From assembly GCF_000238595.1 (NCBI RefSeq), contig NZ_AGTS01000090.1, forward strand, positions 1 through 64,000: a stretch of 64,000 nucleotides of DNA, written 5' to 3'. This stretch comes from Acidovorax sp. NO-1. GTDB lineage: Bacteria; Pseudomonadota; Gammaproteobacteria; Burkholderiales; Burkholderiaceae_C. Of this stretch, positions 9,516-18,446 are shown in pieces. A program made the position numbers and the translations under genes. The number at the start of each line of letters is the position of its first letter. The first letter of the stretch is position 1. The notes under the pieces were generated by a model, which did no database searches, was not told the DNA's origin, and saw nothing but the letters and a program-made list of their open reading frames with translations.

Positions 9516-9824
9516 ATGCTGGAACTGCGCCCCACCTGTGAGCACTGCAATACTGCCCTGCCCCCGGCGTCACTGCAGGCCCGCATCTGCAGCTTTGAAT
9601 GCACCTTTTGCGCCACTTGCGCAGATACCGTGCTGGGCAACGTGTGCCCCAACTGCGGCGGCGGTTTTGCGCCCCGCCCCATCCGCCCCGCGCACAACTG
9701 GCGCAACGGCAACCACCTGGGCAACCACCCCGCCAGCGCCGCGGTGCGCCACCGCCCGGCAGACCCTGTTTCGCACGCGGCGCTGGCTGCCGCCCTGCAG
9801 GCTGTGCCGCCCGGGTTGCGATGA
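9516..9824 (+). CDS. DUF1272 domain-containing zinc-ribbon protein
   Basis: A 102-residue protein whose first 50 residues match DUF1272. The Cys pairs CEHCNTALP, CSFECTFCATCA and CPNCGGGFAPRP probably bind zinc. The remainder is a Pro/Ala/His-rich tail. The ATG at 9516 is preceded by GGAG; a TTG two codons upstream is possible. Its stop overlaps the next gene's start as ATGA, so the two are probably coupled. The function of DUF1272 proteins is not known. Confidence 0.85.
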   Translation: MLELRPTCEHCNTALPPASLQARICSFECTFCATCADTVLGNVCPNCGGGFAPRPIRPAHNWRNGNHLGNHPASAAVRHRPADPVSHAALAAALQAVPPGLR

Positions 9825-10855
9825 CCCGGGCCGTGGACAACACCACCGCCACCGCGGGGCACGGCGCCCGTCCGATCCACGTCTACTTTGCACTGCTGCC
9901 GCACAGCCTGCTGCTGGACTGGGCGGGCCCGGCCGAGGCGCTGCGCATTGCCAACCAGACCCTGCGCGCGCTGGGGCAGCCCGATCGCTTTGTGCTGCAC
10001 TTTGTCAGCCCCACGCCACAATCGGTGACCTCGGTGGGCGTGATGCTGACCGGGCTGGCGCCGCTGCCTGAAGCCCTGCAAGCCCTGCCGACCCCGTCAT
10101 GGGTGGTGCTGGTGGGCCTGCCCGGCGAGCGCATTGACGTTGACCACAGCGATGCCCGCACTTTGCTGCACTGGCTGCGCGGCTTGCGCCTGGCCACCGG
10201 CCAGCTCGAGCTGGTGACCGTGTGCGCAGGCGCCATCGTGGCCGCCCACGCAGGCCTGTTGACCGGGCGCCGCGCCACCACCCACCACCACCACCTGGAA
10301 GAACTGGCCGCGGTGGACCCGCGCTGCGACGTAACCGCCAACCGCGTGTTTGTGGCCGACGGACCGGTGCACAGCAGCGCGGGTGTGACCACCGGCATCG
10401 ATTTGCTGCTGCACCGCATTTCCGACATTTGCGGCCCCGTGGTGGCCGCGCAGGTGGCACAAACCATGGTGGTGGCCCTGCGCCGCGGCCCCAACGACCC
10501 CGAGCTGTCACCCTTTCTGCACCACCGCAACCACCTGCACGCTGCGCTGCACCGCGTGCAGGACGCCGTGGGCCGCCAGCCCCAGGCCGAGTGGAACGTG
10601 CCCGCCATGGCGGCCGTGGCCCACACCTCGCCCCGGCACCTCACGCGGCTGTTTCTGGAACATGCGGGCATCGCCCCGCTGGCCTACCTGCGCCGCATCC
10701 GGCTGGCCACGGCCGAGGCCGCGCTGCACGCGGGGCAGAACGTGACGCAGGCCGCGCTCATGGCAGGCTTCAGCTCGGACACCCAGCTGCGCCGTGCGTG
10801 GCACCAGTTCGGACGTGGCGGCACGCCGTCGCAGGGCAGCACGCGCAGCCGCTGA
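9821..10855 (+). CDS. GlxA family AraC-type transcriptional regulator
   Basis: A 344-residue regulator with an N-terminal DJ-1/PfpI-like (class I glutamine amidotransferase-like) domain, residues about 15-200, including LVTVCAGAIVAAHAGLL at the nucleophile-elbow position. A C-terminal AraC/XylS double HTH spans about residues 235-335 (WNVPAMAAVAHTSPRHLTRLF, then MAGFSSDTQLRRAWHQF). Such proteins act as ligand-responsive activators. The start at 9821 overlaps the DUF1272 stop. The likely target is the upstream hydrolase cassette, judging only by context. Confidence 0.9.
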   Translation: MTRAVDNTTATAGHGARPIHVYFALLPHSLLLDWAGPAEALRIANQTLRALGQPDRFVLHFVSPTPQSVTSVGVMLTGLAPLPEALQALPTPSWVVLVGLPGERIDVDHSDARTLLHWLRGLRLATGQLELVTVCAGAIVAAHAGLLTGRRATTHHHHLEELAAVDPRCDVTANRVFVADGPVHSSAGVTTGIDLLLHRISDICGPVVAAQVAQTMVVALRRGPNDPELSPFLHHRNHLHAALHRVQDAVGRQPQAEWNVPAMAAVAHTSPRHLTRLFLEHAGIAPLAYLRRIRLATAEAALHAGQNVTQAALMAGFSSDTQLRRAWHQFGRGGTPSQGSTRSR

Positions 10856-10952
10856 GGAGGGAAGCGCACGCCGTGCCGTGCCGCGCCCGCCCACCGCGCC
10901 ACGCCGGCCGATAATTGGCCCGTTTGCCGCACCACCCATCCGGGTCGCCACC

Positions 10953-11459
10953 ATGCAAGAACTCCCCCGCCCCGCCGACGAGCCGGACCGCCTGCAGGCA
11001 CTGCGCCAGTTGCTGATCCTGGACACGCCGCCCGAAGAGCGGTTTGACCGCCTGACCGCATTTGCCGCGCAGGAGTTCGACGTGCCTACGGCACTGCTCT
11101 CGCTGATCGACGACGACCGACAGTGGTTCAAGGCACGGGTGGGCATGGGCCCGTGCGAGACCCCGCGAAGCATCTCGTTCTGCGGCCACGCCATCCTGCA
11201 GGACGACATCATGGTGGTGCCCGATGCGCACCAGGACGAGCGCTTCACAGGCAACCCGCTGGTGACGGGGGAGCCATTCATCCGGTTCTATGCCGGGGCG
11301 CCGCTCAGGCTGCCCGATGGGCACAACGTGGGCACGCTGTGCCTGCTGGACAGCAAACCCCGCACGCTGGACGAGATCGACCTGGCCATCCTCGGCTCGC
11401 TGCGCGATCTGGCGGTGGAAGAGCTGGTGCGCCGCGAGCCGGGAACCGCGACCCCATGA
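10953..11459 (+). CDS. GAF domain-containing protein
   Basis: A 168-residue protein made almost entirely of one GAF domain. It has the typical N-terminal QALRQLLILDTPPEERFDRLT motif seen before GAF sensors, then TALLSLIDDDRQWFKARVGM, SFCGHAILQ and a FYAGAPLRLPDGHNVGTLCLLD segment. No kinase, cyclase or HTH domain is attached, so it is a stand-alone sensor that may work through a partner. Its stop overlaps the next gene by ATGA, and that partner may be the adjacent receiver protein. Confidence 0.88.
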   Translation: MQELPRPADEPDRLQALRQLLILDTPPEERFDRLTAFAAQEFDVPTALLSLIDDDRQWFKARVGMGPCETPRSISFCGHAILQDDIMVVPDAHQDERFTGNPLVTGEPFIRFYAGAPLRLPDGHNVGTLCLLDSKPRTLDEIDLAILGSLRDLAVEELVRREPGTATP

Positions 11460-11845
11460 GCGAGCGCCGCAATCAGGACATCCTGCTGATCGAGCCCAGC
11501 TCGCTGACCGGCAGCATCATCGTGGCCACGGCCCGCCAGCTGAACCTGCCTGCAGTGCGGCAGGTCAACAGTGTGCGAATGGCCCAGCAACGGCTGGTGC
11601 ACCAGGATTTTGCGGCAGTGATCGTCTCCATCGACGAGCAGCAGCAGGAGGCGATTAACCTGCTGGAGCAGGTGCGCAACGATGCGCTGGCCATCAGCGC
11701 CAGCGTGCCTGTGGCGGTGATCACCGCTCAGGTCGATGCGTCCACCGCCATCAAGATGAAAGCGCTGCAGGTGCGGCGCGTGCTGATCAAGCCCTTCAAG
11801 GTGCGGGACGTGATCGCCACCATCACCCTGCTGAAAGACACCTGA
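11456..11845 (+). CDS. Receiver-like (ANTAR/CheY-type) response regulator, atypical
   Basis: A 129-residue single-domain protein with a CheY-like pattern: ILLIEPSS for the acidic strand-1 pocket, FAAVIVSIDEQQ for strand 3, VPVAVITAQ and VLIKPFKVRD with the conserved Lys-Pro. The pocket has one Glu instead of an Asp pair. The phosphoacceptor position appears to align with Ser, with an Asp two residues later, so it may be a pseudo-receiver; this depends on a hand alignment. It is translationally coupled to the GAF protein. Confidence 0.75.
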   Translation: MSERRNQDILLIEPSSLTGSIIVATARQLNLPAVRQVNSVRMAQQRLVHQDFAAVIVSIDEQQQEAINLLEQVRNDALAISASVPVAVITAQVDASTAIKMKALQVRRVLIKPFKVRDVIATITLLKDT

Positions 11846-11875
11846 ACCGCCCCAGCCCGCGGTGCTGTGCAGGTC

Positions 11876-12790
11876 TCAATAAATCTCCGGCACGTACATG
11901 CTGGCAGGCACGGGCTGGCGCAGGTATTCCGGGTTGCGCACGCGGTCGGGCAGCACCACGGGCGGGTGCGGCACCTCCTGGTAGGGCAGCTGCGACAACA
12001 GGTGCGCAATGCAGTTCAGGCGCGCCTTTTTCTTGTCCACCGCCTGCACCACCCACCAGGGTGCTTCGGGGATGTGGGTGCGCTCCAGCATCGTCTCTTT
12101 GGCCTTGGTGTAGGCCTCCCAGCGCACGCGGCTTTCCAGGTCCATGGGGCTCAGTTTCCACTGCTTGAGCGGGTCGTGGATGCGGCCCAGAAAGCGCAGG
12201 TGCTGCTCCTCATCAGTGATGGAAAACCAGTATTTCACGAGCGTGATGCCCGAGCGCACCAGCATCTTTTCAAACTCGGGCACGGTGCGAAAGAACTCTT
12301 CGTACTCGTCGTCGGTGCAAAAACCCATCACCCGTTCGACGCCCGCGCGGTTGTACCAGCTGCGGTCAAACAGCACCATCTCGCCGGCTGCAGGCAGGTG
12401 CGCCACATAGCGCTGGAAGTACCACTGCGTGCGCTCGCGGTCGTTGGGCGCGGGCAGCGCTGCCACACGGGCCACGCGCGGGTTCAGGCGCTGCGTGATG
12501 CGCTTGATGACGCCGCCCTTGCCCGCCGCGTCGCGCCCCTCGAACAGGATCACCACCTTCTGGCGGCTGTGCTGCACCCAGTCCTGCAGCTTTACGAGCT
12601 CGCCCTGCAGGCGAAACAGGTCCTTGAAGTATTGCTGGCGCGCCAGCCTGTCGCCGGGTGTGGGTGCGCCAATGTCATCGACCTCGCGGTCTTCGATCTC
12701 CAGCTCCAGCTCTTCGTCGTAGCTGTCAATGAGGTCGTTGGCGATGCGCTGCATCAGGTCCTGGGTATCGAGGGTGGTGCTGTAAAACAT
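11876..12790 (-). CDS. ppk2: Polyphosphate kinase 2
   Basis: PPK2 transfers phosphate between polyphosphate and nucleoside phosphates. The protein has Walker A in FEGRDAAGKGGVIKRIT, the LFDRSWYNRAGVERVMGF Walker B/lid region, and the DPLKQWKLSPMD..SR stretch typical of class I PPK2. The start is uncertain: the ATG at 12790 gives 304 residues beginning MFYSTTLDTQ, a good family length, while in-frame ATGs at 12829 and 12895 would add 13 or 35 residues with no convincing ribosome site. It is convergent with the receiver gene and divergent from the ParB-like gene. Confidence 0.88.
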   Translation of the reverse strand: MFYSTTLDTQDLMQRIANDLIDSYDEELELEIEDREVDDIGAPTPGDRLARQQYFKDLFRLQGELVKLQDWVQHSRQKVVILFEGRDAAGKGGVIKRITQRLNPRVARVAALPAPNDRERTQWYFQRYVAHLPAAGEMVLFDRSWYNRAGVERVMGFCTDDEYEEFFRTVPEFEKMLVRSGITLVKYWFSITDEEQHLRFLGRIHDPLKQWKLSPMDLESRVRWEAYTKAKETMLERTHIPEAPWWVVQAVDKKKARLNCIAHLLSQLPYQEVPHPPVVLPDRVRNPEYLRQPVPASMYVPEIY

Positions 12791-12986
12791 GGTGCAGTCC
12801 GAGGGACCGGAAGACGGAAACTCCGCCATGGTTGCGCGGTGCGGTGACATGGCCATGACACCCGCGCATGCTCGTCCTGCCGCCGTCACGGGCAAACGGC
12901 CTTTTGCCTGCGCCCTGGCGCGCCGCGCTGTAAACGCCCTCTACAATCGCGCCCCTTGCCCGCCCCGCAATTGCCTTGCTTGCGCC

Positions 12987-13838
12987 ATGAACATCGTCGT
13001 CAACGAAGAACTCAAAGCCTATATCGACCCCCTGACCGCCGACGAGCACGAAGCGCTGGAACGCAGCATCCTGTCCGAGGGCTGCCGCGATGCGCTGGTG
13101 CTTTGGGGCGACGTGCTGGTGGACGGGCACAACCGGTATGGCATTTGCCTAAAACACGGCCTGCCCTTCCAGACGGTGCAGAACCCCCGCTTTCAGTCCC
13201 TGGAGGACGTGCACCTGTGGATGATCGACCAGCACCTGGGGCGGCGCAGTGTGTCGGATTTTCAGCGCGGGGTGCTGGCGCTGCGCAAACGCGAAATCAT
13301 GGCCGACCGCAAGGCCCGCGCGGCCGCGCCCGCGCAAACTGAACCGGCCGCCGCAAAATCTGAAACGCCCGAGGCAGCGGCCGCCCTGCCCGCACCCGAG
13401 CCCCTGCACAGCCGCGAGGCCATTGCCCGGGCCGCACGCCTGAGCAGCAGCCAGGTGGTGCTGATTGAAAAGATCCAGAAGCAGGCAGCGCCGGAGCTGG
13501 TGGCTGCGGTGAAATCCGGCACCATCTCCATCAATGCAGCGGCGGCTGTCGCCACCCTGCCCGCGCAGGAACAGGTGGCGGCCGTCGCGGCTGGCAAGGA
13601 CGAACTCAAGCTGGCGGCCAAACGCGTGCGCGAACTCAACAAGCGCAAGCCGCGCCAAGAATCAGTACACGATGAAAACCCTGCAGCCGCAGATGCCAGC
13701 GCGGGCACGGAAGCCGACGCCGATGTACTCCAGGCCCTACGGGCCCGCGTGGCAGAGCTGACGGCAGAGAACACCGAGCTGCGCCGGCAGGTGGCGCAAT
13801 TGCAGGCGGCGCTGCCAGAGGGCAGCAGCCCGTTCTGA
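12987..13838 (+). CDS. ParB N-terminal domain-like protein
   Basis: A 283-residue protein beginning with a ParB/sulfiredoxin-like nuclease-fold segment (INEELKAYIDPLTADE-type start, LVLWGDVLVDGHNRYGICLKHGL). A helical part resembling the ParB HTH follows (AARLSSSQVVLIEKIQ), then a C-terminal coiled-coil (LRARVAELTAENTELRRQVAQLQ). It is often labelled plasmid replication/partition related. No parA neighbours it, and its genome position between ppk2 and a SirB1 gene argues against a role as the main chromosomal ParB. The function is unknown. Confidence 0.8.
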   Translation: MNIVVNEELKAYIDPLTADEHEALERSILSEGCRDALVLWGDVLVDGHNRYGICLKHGLPFQTVQNPRFQSLEDVHLWMIDQHLGRRSVSDFQRGVLALRKREIMADRKARAAAPAQTEPAAAKSETPEAAAALPAPEPLHSREAIARAARLSSSQVVLIEKIQKQAAPELVAAVKSGTISINAAAAVATLPAQEQVAAVAAGKDELKLAAKRVRELNKRKPRQESVHDENPAAADASAGTEADADVLQALRARVAELTAENTELRRQVAQLQAALPEGSSPF

Positions 13839-13841
13839 GGT

Positions 13842-14693
13842 TCAGCCGTTGGCGTTGCGCAGCGCGCTCAGCCGGTCGGCAATCAGGTCGATGTCGAGCC
13901 CATCCTCGGCGTGGGCCAGATAGGCCTGCAAATCGGCAATCGCTTCAAGGGTATTGCCCCGCTCGGCATGGGCGAGCCCCCGGTCGCGCCACTCGCCCCA
14001 GGCTTCGGGCAGCAGCACGATGAGACGGTCCAGCACGGCAATCAGGCGTTGCCAGTCCTGCTGCGTGCGGTGCACTTCCTTCAGGTTGCGCAGCATGCGC
14101 GCAATGATGTCGCGCGGCGTGGCGGCCTGCAGGTACAGGCCCAGTGGCACGTCGTAGTCATCCACCAGACCGTTGCGGCGCTTGTAGGGCTCCAGGCGCT
14201 CGGCCAGCTCTTCGCGGCTCAATGACTGGCCCGAGATCGGGTCGAGCACCACCTGGCCCTTGGGCAGCAGCACCTTGACCATGAAGTGCCCCGGGAACGC
14301 AATGCCCCGTGCATGCAGGCCCAGGCCTTGGGCCAGCTCCATCCACAACACGGCGAGCGAAATCGGGATGCCCCGGCGCGTGCGCAGCACGGCGTTGAGG
14401 TAGCTGTTTTCGGGGTCGTAGTAGTTGTTGATGTTGCCGGCGAAGCCCAGGTCGGCAAAGAAGAACTGGTTGAGCGTGCGCAGGCGCTGCAGCGCAGGGG
14501 CATCGGTGGGCAGGCGGCGTTTGATGCGGGCCAGCAGCTGGTCCATATCGCCCAGCAGCTGCTGCATGTCCAGCTCGGGGTATTCGTCCTGCGCCAGGCT
14601 GGCCGCCGCCTCCAGGAGCGGAAAGTGCTCGTCGCTTTGCACCAGTGATGCAAAGTACTCCAGCGAGGTGGGCACGGAATAGCTCAGGGACAT
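13842..14693 (-). CDS. SirB1 family protein (transglutaminase-like fold with TPR)
   Basis: A 283-residue protein with the SirB1/Transglut_core2 region (LNQFFFADLGFAGNINNYYDPENSYLNAVLRTRRGIPISLAVLWMELAQ.. and GIAFPGHFMVKV). A helical TPR-like C-terminus follows (DRLIVLLPEAWGEWRDRGLAHAERG). The biochemical activity is unknown; members often lie near prmC or housekeeping genes. The ATG at 14693 begins MSLSYS; the long in-frame upstream extension is low-complexity and unlikely. It is convergent with the ParB-like gene with only 3 bp between stops. Confidence 0.85.
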   Translation of the reverse strand: MSLSYSVPTSLEYFASLVQSDEHFPLLEAAASLAQDEYPELDMQQLLGDMDQLLARIKRRLPTDAPALQRLRTLNQFFFADLGFAGNINNYYDPENSYLNAVLRTRRGIPISLAVLWMELAQGLGLHARGIAFPGHFMVKVLLPKGQVVLDPISGQSLSREELAERLEPYKRRNGLVDDYDVPLGLYLQAATPRDIIARMLRNLKEVHRTQQDWQRLIAVLDRLIVLLPEAWGEWRDRGLAHAERGNTLEAIADLQAYLAHAEDGLDIDLIADRLSALRNANG

Positions 14694-14793
14694 GGCTGGT
14701 TTGTAAGTCTGGTCTGCGGCGGCGTCAACCCACAGATACTCTGGTTTAGCGGGGCTTTTACGGGCTTTGCCAGGCGGTGGCGCTCCAGGCCCA

Positions 14794-16359
14794 TCAGCGC
14801 CGCAGCATCTTGCGCAGCTGGAGGCCCGCCGCCCACAGCGCGCCAAAGTACAGCAAGGCTGCCGCAGCCATCAGTGCCGCCAGCAAGCCCGCGCGCTGCA
14901 GGGACTGTGCCTTCATCCCCACCCAGTCGAAATGCTGGGAGCTCCACACCAGCAACACCGCCAGCAGCGCACTGGCTGCCACCACCTGCAGGGCGAACTT
15001 GCCCCATCCCGGCAGTGGCTGGTAGCTGCCGCGCCGCAGCAGCCCCACCAGCAGCCACAGGGCGTTGATGAGCGCGCCCAGGCCAATCGACAGGGCCAGG
15101 CCCGCGTGGGCAATCAGCGGCACCAGCGCAATATTGAGCAGCTGGGTAATGACCAGCACCACGATGGCGATCTTGACCGGCGTGCGTACATCCTGGCTGG
15201 CGTAGTAACCCGGCGCCAGCACCTTGATGGCCACGATGCCCAGCAGCCCCGCGCCATAGCCCGACAGCGCCACGGCAATCTGCCCCACATCACTGTCTGC
15301 CAGCTTGCCGTGGTGGAACAGCGTGGCCACCAGCGGTGTGGAAAACGTGAGCAGCGCCACCGCACAGGGCACGGCCAGCAGCACCACAATGCGCAGGCCC
15401 CAGTCGAGCATGGCCGAGTACTTTTCGGCATCACCCGCGGCCTTGGCGGCCGTGAGCTGCGGGGTCAGCACCACGCCCAGGGCCACACCCAGCAGCGCGG
15501 TCGGGAACTCCATGAGCCGGTCGGCATAAAAAAGCCAGGTCACGCTGCCGGGCGTGAGGTAAGACGCAATCTGTGTGTTGATCATCAGCGAGATCTGCGC
15601 CACCCCCACCCCCAGCAGGATCGGGCCCATGAGCATCAGCACGCGCCGCACGCCGGGCTCTGCCCAGGCGGCACGGATGGCGCCCCAGGTGATGCCGATG
15701 CGCGGCACCAGCCCCAGCCGCGCCAGCGCAGGCACCTGCACGGCCAGCTGCAGCACGCCGCCCAGCATCACGCCCCCCGCCATGGCAAAAATGGGCTCGA
15801 TCCCCCGCGCCTGGAGCTGCGGTGCCCCCAGCCAGGCGGCGGCGATCATGCAGAGATTAAGCAGCACCGGCGAGGCAGCCGGTACGGCAAAGTGCTTCCA
15901 GGTATTGAGAATGCCCGCCGACAGCGCGACCATGGACATGAATCCGATGTAGGGGAACATGAAGCGCGTCATGAGCACGGCAGCGTCATAGGCCTCGCCA
16001 CTGTGGCGCAGGCCGCTGGCCAGTGCCCAGACCAGCACGGGGGCGCCCAGCACACCAAGGATGCAGGTCAGCAACAGCACCCAGGCCAGTACGGTGGCCA
16101 CGGCCGCGATGAGCTGGCGCGTGGCCTCGTCACCCTGCTGCGCCTTGGTGGTGGCCAGCACTGGCACAAAGGCCTGGCTGAAGGCCCCTTCGGCAAACAG
16201 ACGGCGAAACAGGTTGGGGATGCGAAAGGCGACGTTGAAAGCATCCGTCAGGGCATTGGCCCCGAACAGGGTGGCCATCAAGAGGTCGCGCACCAGGCCC
16301 GTCACGCGGGAGGCCAGGGTCAGCAGGGAAACGGTAGAGGCGGCTTTGGACAGAGACAC
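14794..16359 (-). CDS. murJ: Lipid II flippase MurJ
   Basis: MurJ moves lipid-linked peptidoglycan precursors across the inner membrane. The roughly 521-residue protein has the signature N-terminus [27 protein letters not shown], then [38 protein letters not shown] with the essential charged residues, and about 14 hydrophobic helices. I chose the GTG at 16359 because it puts the family motif at the N-terminus. Extending to the next upstream start would add about 60 residues that look non-coding and would cross the rpsT promoter region. Confidence 0.93.
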   Translation of the reverse strand: MSLSKAASTVSLLTLASRVTGLVRDLLMATLFGANALTDAFNVAFRIPNLFRRLFAEGAFSQAFVPVLATTKAQQGDEATRQLIAAVATVLAWVLLLTCILGVLGAPVLVWALASGLRHSGEAYDAAVLMTRFMFPYIGFMSMVALSAGILNTWKHFAVPAASPVLLNLCMIAAAWLGAPQLQARGIEPIFAMAGGVMLGGVLQLAVQVPALARLGLVPRIGITWGAIRAAWAEPGVRRVLMLMGPILLGVGVAQISLMINTQIASYLTPGSVTWLFYADRLMEFPTALLGVALGVVLTPQLTAAKAAGDAEKYSAMLDWGLRIVVLLAVPCAVALLTFSTPLVATLFHHGKLADSDVGQIAVALSGYGAGLLGIVAIKVLAPGYYASQDVRTPVKIAIVVLVITQLLNIALVPLIAHAGLALSIGLGALINALWLLVGLLRRGSYQPLPGWGKFALQVVAASALLAVLLVWSSQHFDWVGMKAQSLQRAGLLAALMAAAALLYFGALWAAGLQLRKMLRR

Positions 16360-16486
16360 CGCCGGGAGTGTATTCCCCCTGAGCCGCTTCGCGTCTTCCC
16401 CCAGAGGGGGACGCACCCGGTGGCCTGGCAGAGCCAGTTCCACGGGTGCGCTGGCGATGGGGCTGCGCCAGTTTCGGGGGTTGGGA

Positions 16487-16515
16487 TTGGATGCGGAAAC
16501 CCGCTGGGCTATAAT
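16487..16515 (+). promoter_or_regulatory. Sigma-70 promoter of rpsT
   Basis: TTGGAT at 16487-16492, a 17-bp spacer and a perfect TATAAT at 16510-16515 lie 46 bp upstream of the rpsT start. This is the only strong consensus promoter seen in the backbone part of the window and suits a ribosomal protein gene. Confidence 0.8.
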
Positions 16516-16560
16516 CGCTGGCTTTGCTGGCATCATCCACAGACCTCAAGGAACTCAACA

Positions 16561-16863
16561 ATGGCATCCGCTAAACCCAAGAAGAAGAACCCGCGCCTGG
16601 CGTCGGGCCGCAAGCGCGTCCGTCAGGACATCAAGCTCAACGCTGCGAACACCTCGCTGCGCTCCAAATACCGTACCGCTGTCAAGAACGTCGAAAAGGC
16701 GGTTCTGGCTGGCGACAAGACCAAGGCGACCGAACTGTTCGCCAAGATGCAAGCCGTGGTGGACACCGTGGCTGACAAGGGCATCTTCCACAAGAACAAG
16801 GCAGCTCGTGACAAGAGCCGTCTGTCTGCCAAGGTGAAAGCCCTGGCTCTGGCAGCCGCCTGA
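16561..16863 (+). CDS. rpsT: 30S ribosomal protein S20
   Basis: This 100-residue, Lys/Arg/Ala-rich protein starts [22 protein letters not shown] and continues with the S20 helical pattern [16 protein letters not shown] and [19 protein letters not shown]. It binds 16S rRNA early in 30S assembly. It is a single-gene unit with its own promoter at 16487 and a terminator at 16959. It is divergent from murJ, a standard arrangement. The integrated element begins directly behind it. Confidence 0.98.
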   Translation: MASAKPKKKNPRLASGRKRVRQDIKLNAANTSLRSKYRTAVKNVEKAVLAGDKTKATELFAKMQAVVDTVADKGIFHKNKAARDKSRLSAKVKALALAAA

Positions 16864-16958
16864 CCCACCTCTCCGCCTGCTCCGGCAGGCAAACAGCCCG
16901 AACGGCATGTGCCGTTCGCCGTTTGTAACGGGTGCGCTGCCAGCAAAAAAACGACAAG

Positions 16959-16979
16959 ACCGCCTTAGGGCGGTTTTTT
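16959..16979 (+). terminator. Rho-independent terminator of rpsT
   Basis: ACCGCC, a TTAG loop, GGCGGT and a run of T form a classic intrinsic terminator 96 bp after the rpsT stop. A second, weaker hairpin (GAACGGCA/TGCCGTTC) lies at 16900-16917. The terminator marks the last clearly chromosomal feature before the integrated element. Confidence 0.85.
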
Positions 16980-17156
16980 CGTTTCACGATGACTCCAGCA
17001 CCGAACTTTGCCGGACTACGCCAAAGCCCGATATAGCAGGTTTATCAATAACTTAGGCGCGTTCATCATATGCCGGTGCTTTCTGAAACCTGACCCGGCT
17101 TGTGTCCTCATGGCTCCCATGTGGCCCTTGCAAAACGGGTCTTTTGAGGAGTCATC

Positions 17157-18371
17157 ATGGCCAAAATCAAACTCACCAAATCCGCCGTCGATACGGCGCA
17201 ACCCCGGGCGCAGGCCGTCGAACTCCGGGACACGCTGGTGCCCGGCTTCCTGTGCAAGATTACACCAGCGGGCCGCAAGGTGTTCATGCTCCAGTACCGC
17301 ACGAACGCTGGCGAGCGCCGCAAGCCTGCCCTGGGCTTGTTCGGGGAGTTGACCGTCGAGCAGGCCCGCTCGCTAGCGCAGGAGTGGCTGGCCGAGGTTC
17401 GTCGAGGCGGCGACCCCGGCGGGGCCAAAGCTGCCGCGCGTGCTGCCCCCACGGTCAAGGAATTGTGCGAGAAGTTCATGGAGGATCACTCCAAGCAGCG
17501 CAACAAGCCCAGCACGCAGGCCGGCTACCAAAAATGCATCAACCGCAACATCGTCCCGATGCTGGGTCGCATGAAGGTGCAGGATGTGAAGCGCCCGGAC
17601 GTGGCCACGGCGATGAAGAAGATGGCGCACAAGCCCGCCGACGCGAACCGCACGTTCAGCGTGATGCGCAAGATGTTCAACCTGGCCGAGGTGTGGGGCT
17701 ACCGGCCAGACGGCACCAACCCTTGCCGCCACGTCCCGATGTACCCCAGCGGCCAGGCCACCCACCTCATCAGCGATGAGGAAATGGGCAAGCTGTTCCA
17801 GTATCTCGACTATCTGGAAACCGACGGGCTGGGCCTGGATCATGCGATTCTGCCGCTGGCCATCCGGCTGCAATTCGAGTTCGCTGGCCGCCGCTCCGAG
17901 ATCATCACTCTGCAATGGGATTGGGTGGATCTGGAGAACCGGCGCGTGGTCTGGCCCGACAGCAAGACCGGCGGCATGTCCAAGCCCTTGAGTGAGGAAG
18001 CCTACCGGCTGCTGTCCACCGCGCCGCGCCAGGACGGCTGCCCGCACGTGTTCCCCTCGCCGAACCATCCGGGGCTGCACATGACCACGGGCGAGTATTA
18101 CGGCGGCTGGACGCGCATCCTCAAGCGCGCCGGTGTGAGCCACGTGGGCACGCATGGCATCCGCCACCGCTCGGCGACCGACATTGCCAACTCGGGGATT
18201 CCGGTTAAGGTCGGCATGGCCCTGACGGCTCACAAGACCGTGGCGATGTTCATGCGCTACGTCCACACCGAGGACAAGCCGGTGCGCGAGGCGGCCGAGT
18301 TGGTGGCCAACCGGCGCCAGGCCATCGCGGGCATCCGGCGTAACGCGCCGACCGAGGCCGTGACCGCTTGA
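17157..18371 (+). CDS. int: Tyrosine site-specific integrase (Tn4371-type)
   Basis: A 404-residue tyrosine recombinase. The N-terminus has the DUF4102-type arm-binding segment LRDTLVPGFLCKITPAGRKVFMLQYR, then a SAM-like core-binding region, and a catalytic domain with the residues FAGRRSEIITLQW (Arg), HGIRHRSATDIAN (His-x-x-Arg) and HKTVAMFMRYVH (His and nucleophile Tyr). Its opening residues match my memory of the Tn4371 integrase. The ATG at 17157 follows a TGAGGAG ribosome site. It would catalyse integration and excision; a partner excisionase is not obvious nearby. Confidence 0.92.
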   Translation: MAKIKLTKSAVDTAQPRAQAVELRDTLVPGFLCKITPAGRKVFMLQYRTNAGERRKPALGLFGELTVEQARSLAQEWLAEVRRGGDPGGAKAAARAAPTVKELCEKFMEDHSKQRNKPSTQAGYQKCINRNIVPMLGRMKVQDVKRPDVATAMKKMAHKPADANRTFSVMRKMFNLAEVWGYRPDGTNPCRHVPMYPSGQATHLISDEEMGKLFQYLDYLETDGLGLDHAILPLAIRLQFEFAGRRSEIITLQWDWVDLENRRVVWPDSKTGGMSKPLSEEAYRLLSTAPRQDGCPHVFPSPNHPGLHMTTGEYYGGWTRILKRAGVSHVGTHGIRHRSATDIANSGIPVKVGMALTAHKTVAMFMRYVHTEDKPVREAAELVANRRQAIAGIRRNAPTEAVTA

Positions 18372-18378
18372 GCCGCCA

Positions 18379-18415
18379 GCCCGGATTGTCGTGCCACTGT
18401 CACGACAATCCGGGC
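18379..18415. terminator. Perfect 15-bp inverted repeat behind int
   Basis: GCCCGGATTGTCGTG and its exact complement CACGACAATCCGGGC are separated by a 7-bp loop, 8 bp after the int stop. No T run follows, so it is either a non-canonical terminator insulating int from the toxin gene or a protein-binding site. Confidence 0.5.
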
Positions 18416-18425
18416 GCTTGCAATA

Positions 18426-18443
18426 TATACCCGAACGGATATA
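18426..18443 (+). promoter_or_regulatory. Probable autoregulatory operator of the toxin-antitoxin pair
   Basis: TATACCCG-AA-CGGATATA is a near-perfect dyad (one mismatch) that ends 3 bp before the toxin ATG. AT-rich dyads at this position are typical targets of antitoxin-toxin complexes. A TATAAT at 18440 is too close to the ATG to be its -10 unless the true start is internal or the mRNA is leaderless. Confidence 0.5.
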
Positions 18444-18446
18444 ATC

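Noticed and set aside
16974-16984. TTTTTTCG run as the TTTTTCAT-type attachment site of Tn4371
   Set aside because: It fits as the T run of the rpsT terminator, differs from the remembered att octamer, and no second copy was found near 34.7-35.0 kb.
18440-18445. TATAAT as the -10 box of the toxin gene
   Set aside because: It ends 1 bp before the ATG, so transcription would start inside the gene; it is better explained as part of the operator dyad.
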